A stretch of DNA of 64,000 nt from JBCDJG01 sp038748065. GTDB lineage: Bacteria; Pseudomonadota; Gammaproteobacteria; Pseudomonadales; Halieaceae. Made by a program: the position numbers and the translations under genes. The stretch lies in NCBI GenBank assembly GCA_038748065.1, contig JBCDJG010000003.1:90784-154783 (forward strand). The letters are read 5' to 3'. Positions 60,849 to 64,000 of the stretch are shown piece by piece (the stretch's first letter is position 1; every line of letters begins with the position of its first letter). The notes below the pieces were generated by a model. The model ran no database searches and was not told the origin of the DNA. It was given only the letters and a program-made list of their open reading frames with translations.

Positions 60849-61256
60849 ATGTCCAGCCTTATTGATGTTGTTGCCGCTGTTGTGCGCTCTGGGCGAGGCT
60901 TGTTGGTTTGTCAGCGTCCTGCGGGAAAGCGCCACGGCGGGCTTTGGGAGTTTCCTGGTGGCAAAGTTTTGCGAGACGAAACCTTCCATGAAGCGATAGT
61001 TAGAGAGCTGGAGGAAGAACTGAGCCTTGGGGTTACCGGGCCATCGAAACGCTTGGGTAGTTTCAGTGACGAAGGCTCGCCGTACGTCATTCATTTCATG
61101 GAAATCTCTGAAACGCGAGGAGAGCCGGTCGCGCTCGAGCACAGCGCTATCGAGTGGGTAGGTTTAGCTGAGCTCGAAGTTATGGAACTAGCACCCGCCG
61201 ACCGAGGATTCGTCGACTCCATGCTGTTCGGCAGCACCGCGACCGAAGGCGATTGA
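60849..61256 (+). CDS. NUDIX hydrolase (MutT-like)
   Basis: 135 residues from ATG 60849 (MSSLIDV); an earlier in-frame start at 60813 is less natural. The Nudix box runs from G38 to L60: GGKVLRDE (E44), REL (R52-E53), EEE, with Ser for the last Gly. The N-terminal beta strand VVAAVVRSGRGLLVCQRP and GGLWEFPGG match MutT/CTP-pyrophosphohydrolase type enzymes that hydrolyse nucleoside diphosphate derivatives such as damaged dNTPs. It is in lower-GC sequence and ends 1 nt before the HNH gene, so both are one unit. With a modification-dependent-looking nuclease it may belong to a defence locus. Confidence 0.87.
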   Translation: MSSLIDVVAAVVRSGRGLLVCQRPAGKRHGGLWEFPGGKVLRDETFHEAIVRELEEELSLGVTGPSKRLGSFSDEGSPYVIHFMEISETRGEPVALEHSAIEWVGLAELEVMELAPADRGFVDSMLFGSTATEGD

Positions 61257-61257
61257 C

Positions 61258-62235
61258 GTGCGATATTGGTGGGTCAATCAGAAGCAAACCTACAAACATG
61301 AGTTTGCCGGAGGTTATCTTTGGTCCCCGCAACTCAATAAGCGCGGCCGGAACATCAGAGCCTACGATTTGATGCGGCTGGTAAACCCCGGCGACATAGT
61401 TTTTTCATATGCTGACGCACAGATCAAGGCGCTGGGGCTAGTTTCGGGCAACTGCTACCCCTTCCCTAAACCAACCGAATTTGGTTCAACCGGAGCGAAT
61501 TGGTCGGAAGTTGGCTGGAAGGTGGACGTTCAATACAACTCCCTCAGTCAGCCTCTGAGAACTAAGTCTTTCATAGATCAGCTGAGGCCATTATTGCCGG
61601 CAAAGTACTCGCCATTACAGCCCGCTACCGGGAACGGGAATCAGCACTCTTACTTGTATGACATTTCTGAAGACCTTGCCTTAGCACTAGGGCAGTTGAT
61701 GGGTGGGGCAGAGCTCGCCTTCATCAGGGGTAATTATGTTCTTGACGTTAAAAGTGATAGATCGAATGCCGAAATTGAGAAGTGGGAAGACCGGGTAGAA
61801 GCTCAGCTCAAGGTCGATGAAACTCTTTCTTCTACCGAGGTAGATGTCTTAGTCAGTGCCCGAAGGGGGCAGGGCAGATTTAGGGAAAGACTGTTCGAGC
61901 TAGAGAAGAAGTGTCGCGTAACCGGAGTCGCAGAGCTGCGCCACCTTGTTGCCAGCCATACTAAACCCTGGCTAAACTGCTCGAACGAGGAACGACTCGA
62001 TCCCGAGAATGGTTTCATGCTGACTCCCTCGGTCGATCATCTCTTCGATAAAGGATTCATCTCGTTTTCAGATGATGGAGAACTCTTATTATCACCCGTG
62101 GCCAGCTTAGATTCATTAACAAGAATGGCAATACCGATTGTGCGTGTCTCCAATGTCGGAAGTTTTTCGGAAGGCCAGAAACGTTACCTTGAATGGCACC
62201 GTGAAAGACTCTTCCTTGCAGACATACTGCGTTGA
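61258..62235 (+). CDS. EVE-like domain fused to HNH endonuclease (putative modification-dependent restriction enzyme)
   Basis: 325 residues from a GTG one nucleotide after the NUDIX stop. Residues 1-115 (YWWVNQKQTY, GGYLWSPQ, LMRLVNPGDIVFSY, IKALG, GWKVDV) are an EVE/PUA-like fold that in related proteins binds modified bases. Residues about 200-275 are an HNH_2 nuclease: ARRGQGRFRERL, a lone C219 where family members carry Cys, VASHTKPW (H234), ERLDPENG (N251) and HLFDKG (H261). The family cleaves DNA containing 5-methylcytosine or related marks, as shown for EVE-HNH enzymes. Local GC is about 45% in a 60-base sample, well below the upstream genes, suggesting transfer. Confidence 0.85.
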   Translation: MRYWWVNQKQTYKHEFAGGYLWSPQLNKRGRNIRAYDLMRLVNPGDIVFSYADAQIKALGLVSGNCYPFPKPTEFGSTGANWSEVGWKVDVQYNSLSQPLRTKSFIDQLRPLLPAKYSPLQPATGNGNQHSYLYDISEDLALALGQLMGGAELAFIRGNYVLDVKSDRSNAEIEKWEDRVEAQLKVDETLSSTEVDVLVSARRGQGRFRERLFELEKKCRVTGVAELRHLVASHTKPWLNCSNEERLDPENGFMLTPSVDHLFDKGFISFSDDGELLLSPVASLDSLTRMAIPIVRVSNVGSFSEGQKRYLEWHRERLFLADILR

Positions 62236-62497
62236 CCTAGGTTATCTGAGTTTCGCTTTTTTACAGGATGGTGAATGAACTCGAATTAGCTCACCATGGT
62301 TATCTATCCGAATGGGCTTTACAGCAGAATACAGGGAAACCGGCTCGATAAAAAAGGCGCTGCCATCACCATGGCGTTCTGTCTGGGCGAATTGAAGCAC
62401 AAGGTCGACTGTATCCTGTAACTAGTATTGATCTATAAGAGCTCCGTTGCAGGTTTCTTTGGAAAAGTGCAGCTACGACCCGTCAGCCCAGTTCTAT
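62236..62497. other. Intergenic region with one short ORF
   Basis: 262 bases between convergent genes. An ATG at 62296 opens a 41-codon frame to TAA 62419-62421 (MVIYPNGLYSRIQGN...) with a plausible coding look but no known family and no ribosome site. It may be a fragment of a lost gene. Nothing else is recognised. Confidence 0.2.
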
Positions 62498-64000
62498 TCA
62501 AGCTACGCTTTTGGCCTGCGGCCCTTTATAGGTAAATGCCATGGTCATTGTGACTCCGGATCCAGTCTTCATTTTCTTGTCATTTTCGAAAGCAGAACTG
62601 TGAGCAAATATTGTTTCGTCAAACTCGTAACTACGGATCCAGCAATATCCAGGCTTTACCGACTCAATGGTGCCGCGAAACTGTGCATTGTCACGCGATT
62701 GTCCCTTAACGACGTGCCTGACTCGTGATTTTTCGTGCGGTGATGCCTTGCACTTCCGTAGTTCGCCGAACAGCTTTTTGGCTTCGTCAATCCTACCATG
62801 AAGGTAGCAAAATCTAGCGAGTTCAAATCTCGAGCGATATCTTGTATCTCCACTTTTGAAGGATCTTTTCAGATGGTGGTAAATTGCTTCGTCGTTTTTC
62901 TCTTCGTCCTCTCTAATTAAAAGCATAGCCAGCTCAAAGTGTACTTCAACCTGCGTTCCGCGGACTTTGTTGCAGTTTGTTAGAATTGCCTTTGCGTCCC
63001 CTAATTGTCCGGCTTTGCTAAGTGCTCTGGCAAGTAGTACGGCGATTTGGCCATTGCCGGGGTCAATCTTAGAAGCCTTCTCAAGAATACTCTTTGACTC
63101 TGGGAACTTGCTCAGCACTTTTGAAAATCTCGCTGAAGCCTTGAGCAAATGGACGTCGTGAGGGAACTTGACAGTGTTTTCGTCAAGTTTTGATTTGATT
63201 TCGTGCATTAACAGCGGCAAAGCGGGTCTCTCTTCATTTGGCTCTTCCCTCGCTTCCTCATTTGCTCCTAAGCCTAGATTGCACTCCAACTCGTCGATCA
63301 TAACTTCTACCAAGAGCGTAACGGGGTATGAATCTCTCGCTGTTTTAGTCAGTGGCGAAAGAACTTCCTTCGCTCTAGAGTGATACTCTTCCCGCTCCTG
63401 TGCGTCCTTTGTTTCTTTTGCCAGTCGGCGATAGATGTTGGCTTTTGTATGTTTTAGGGACGTGTAGTCTTTATTTGCTAGTTCAAGAGCTTTATTAATG
63501 CTGCTTAACGCTGATCTTAAATCCGAACCCCTATGATGCAGCTCGAATACAGCCCGCTGATGCCATACAAAAGCTGGATCAATACCCACACTCTCTGCCG
63601 TTGTAAAAAGCTGGTGTACAAGTGCTTTATCTGCAAAAACCTCAGCTAGCCGCCTCCCTTTAAGGATATGCTCTAGTGCTTTGCCGTCTACGGAATACTC
63701 TGGATTAAGGTACTGCAGCATACGTGCCAGCTGTGTGGCCCTTTGTGCTTCTGTTTCCAGTGCCCTCTCGAAAACGAACGAAGCGATCTCTGGATGTCGG
63801 GTTCGGTATACGAAGTCTCCAATTTTGTAGTCCTGAAATGCTTCAACAACCTTTTCTAGAGGTTGCATGAATCTATCCCGGAAGTCTTCAAATGTAATAT
63901 TCGATAAACGACTAATCATTCCAGCCCTTACTGGACAATCGAATCTGTGCAACGTGCAGATGTCTAAGTACAGCAGTTGGGCCTCTAGATTTCTTATTTC
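62498..64000 (-). CDS. C-terminal part of a large TPR protein ending in a cold-shock-like domain (5' end beyond window)
   Basis: The frame is open to the last base, so the start lies beyond the right edge (64000). About 500 residues are visible. The first ~100 (EAQLLYLDICTLHRF, VPVRAGMISRL-like, YRTRHPEIASFVFERAL) look like the end of a STAND-type P-loop NTPase. Residues about 130-420 are TPR-like helices (SALSSINKALELANKDY, SILEKASKIDPGNGQI, FELARFCYLHGRIDEAKKLF). The C-terminus is a cold-shock/OB domain: GTIESVKPGYCWIRS matches the RNP1 strand, and ETIFAHSSAF the DVFVH motif. Base composition is lower in GC (25 of 60 in a sample near 63421). STAND-TPR proteins commonly serve in phage defence; this assignment is inference because the NTPase core is outside the window. 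Confidence 0.6.
   Translation of the reverse strand, partial: EIRNLEAQLLYLDICTLHRFDCPVRAGMISRLSNITFEDFRDRFMQPLEKVVEAFQDYKIGDFVYRTRHPEIASFVFERALETEAQRATQLARMLQYLNPEYSVDGKALEHILKGRRLAEVFADKALVHQLFTTAESVGIDPAFVWHQRAVFELHHRGSDLRSALSSINKALELANKDYTSLKHTKANIYRRLAKETKDAQEREEYHSRAKEVLSPLTKTARDSYPVTLLVEVMIDELECNLGLGANEEAREEPNEERPALPLLMHEIKSKLDENTVKFPHDVHLLKASARFSKVLSKFPESKSILEKASKIDPGNGQIAVLLARALSKAGQLGDAKAILTNCNKVRGTQVEVHFELAMLLIREDEEKNDEAIYHHLKRSFKSGDTRYRSRFELARFCYLHGRIDEAKKLFGELRKCKASPHEKSRVRHVVKGQSRDNAQFRGTIESVKPGYCWIRSYEFDETIFAHSSAFENDKKMKTGSGVTMTMAFTYKGPQAKSVA

Noticed and set aside
1..64000. tRNA, rRNA, riboswitch or phage genes
   Set aside because: None recognised on either strand by eye; small RNAs cannot be excluded without covariance-model searches.

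Overview
The window reads as chromosome of a high-GC, aerobic, probably marine gammaproteobacterium. The pointers are four TonB-dependent receptors, CBM2 and YceI redox proteins like those of Cellvibrionales, two arylsulfatases, a bacterial alternative oxidase, a P450 with paired acyl-CoA dehydrogenases, and dense co-directional gene clusters with 1-10 nt overlaps. A Halieaceae/Cellvibrionales-type host is my inference; no rRNA or other phylogenetic marker is present. I see no tRNA, rRNA, CRISPR array, insertion sequence or prophage.

Layout. (1) 1-5745: the end of an Omp85 barrel gene, a small secreted protein, a Fur-box-preceded TonB receptor, and a two-gene unit of a NYN-LOTUS RNase-like protein and a membrane-anchored staphylococcal-type nuclease. 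(2) 5885-11927: three co-directional genes for secreted proteins that combine cellulose-binding CBM2, YceI, PKD/FN3, cytochrome c, PSD1-type DUFs and DUF1552. This looks like an extracellular redox module aimed at a polysaccharide surface. (3) 11993-24824: nitrogen-compound catabolism, with a divergent amidase, class III aminotransferase, Na+/solute symporter, CehA/McbA-type hydrolase, agmatine deiminase, LysR regulator, YtcJ-like amidohydrolase and M20 N-carbamoyl/allantoate-type amidase. (4) 25102-31644: TonB receptor with TPR sulfotransferase, a convergent sulfatase, and an alternative oxidase. (5) 31651-43502: a winged-helix regulator divergent from a compact nine-gene cluster. The cluster has an Asp/Glu racemase-like protein, two alpha/beta hydrolases, a CarAa-like Rieske oxygenase with its ferredoxin reductase, a type I extradiol dioxygenase, an amidase, an M20 peptidase and a TonB receptor. 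It looks like a meta-cleavage pathway for an aromatic substrate that also carries an amide or ring nitrogen. (6) 43620-48122: a second Fur-box-preceded gene (siderophore-interacting protein), a DEAD-box helicase and a SulP transporter. (7) 48141-60508: TonB receptor, TetR regulator, enoyl-CoA hydratase, two acyl-CoA dehydrogenases and a P450, divergent from an SDR, a sulfatase and a DUF3604 lipoprotein. This looks like catabolism of a lipid-like, possibly sulfated, terpenoid or steroid. (8) 60509-64000: lower-GC accessory DNA with a 3' remnant of a second SulP gene, a NUDIX hydrolase, an EVE-like/HNH endonuclease and the C-terminal part of a large TPR protein ending in a cold-shock-like domain. 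This is a probable genome-defence patch.

The strongest candidates for undescribed biology are the CBM2-YceI-PSD1 redox trio, the Rieske/extradiol/amidase cluster with its one-cysteine racemase homologue, and the truncated defence-like region at the right edge. All functional statements rest on motifs read by eye and on recalled family knowledge; no database search was run.
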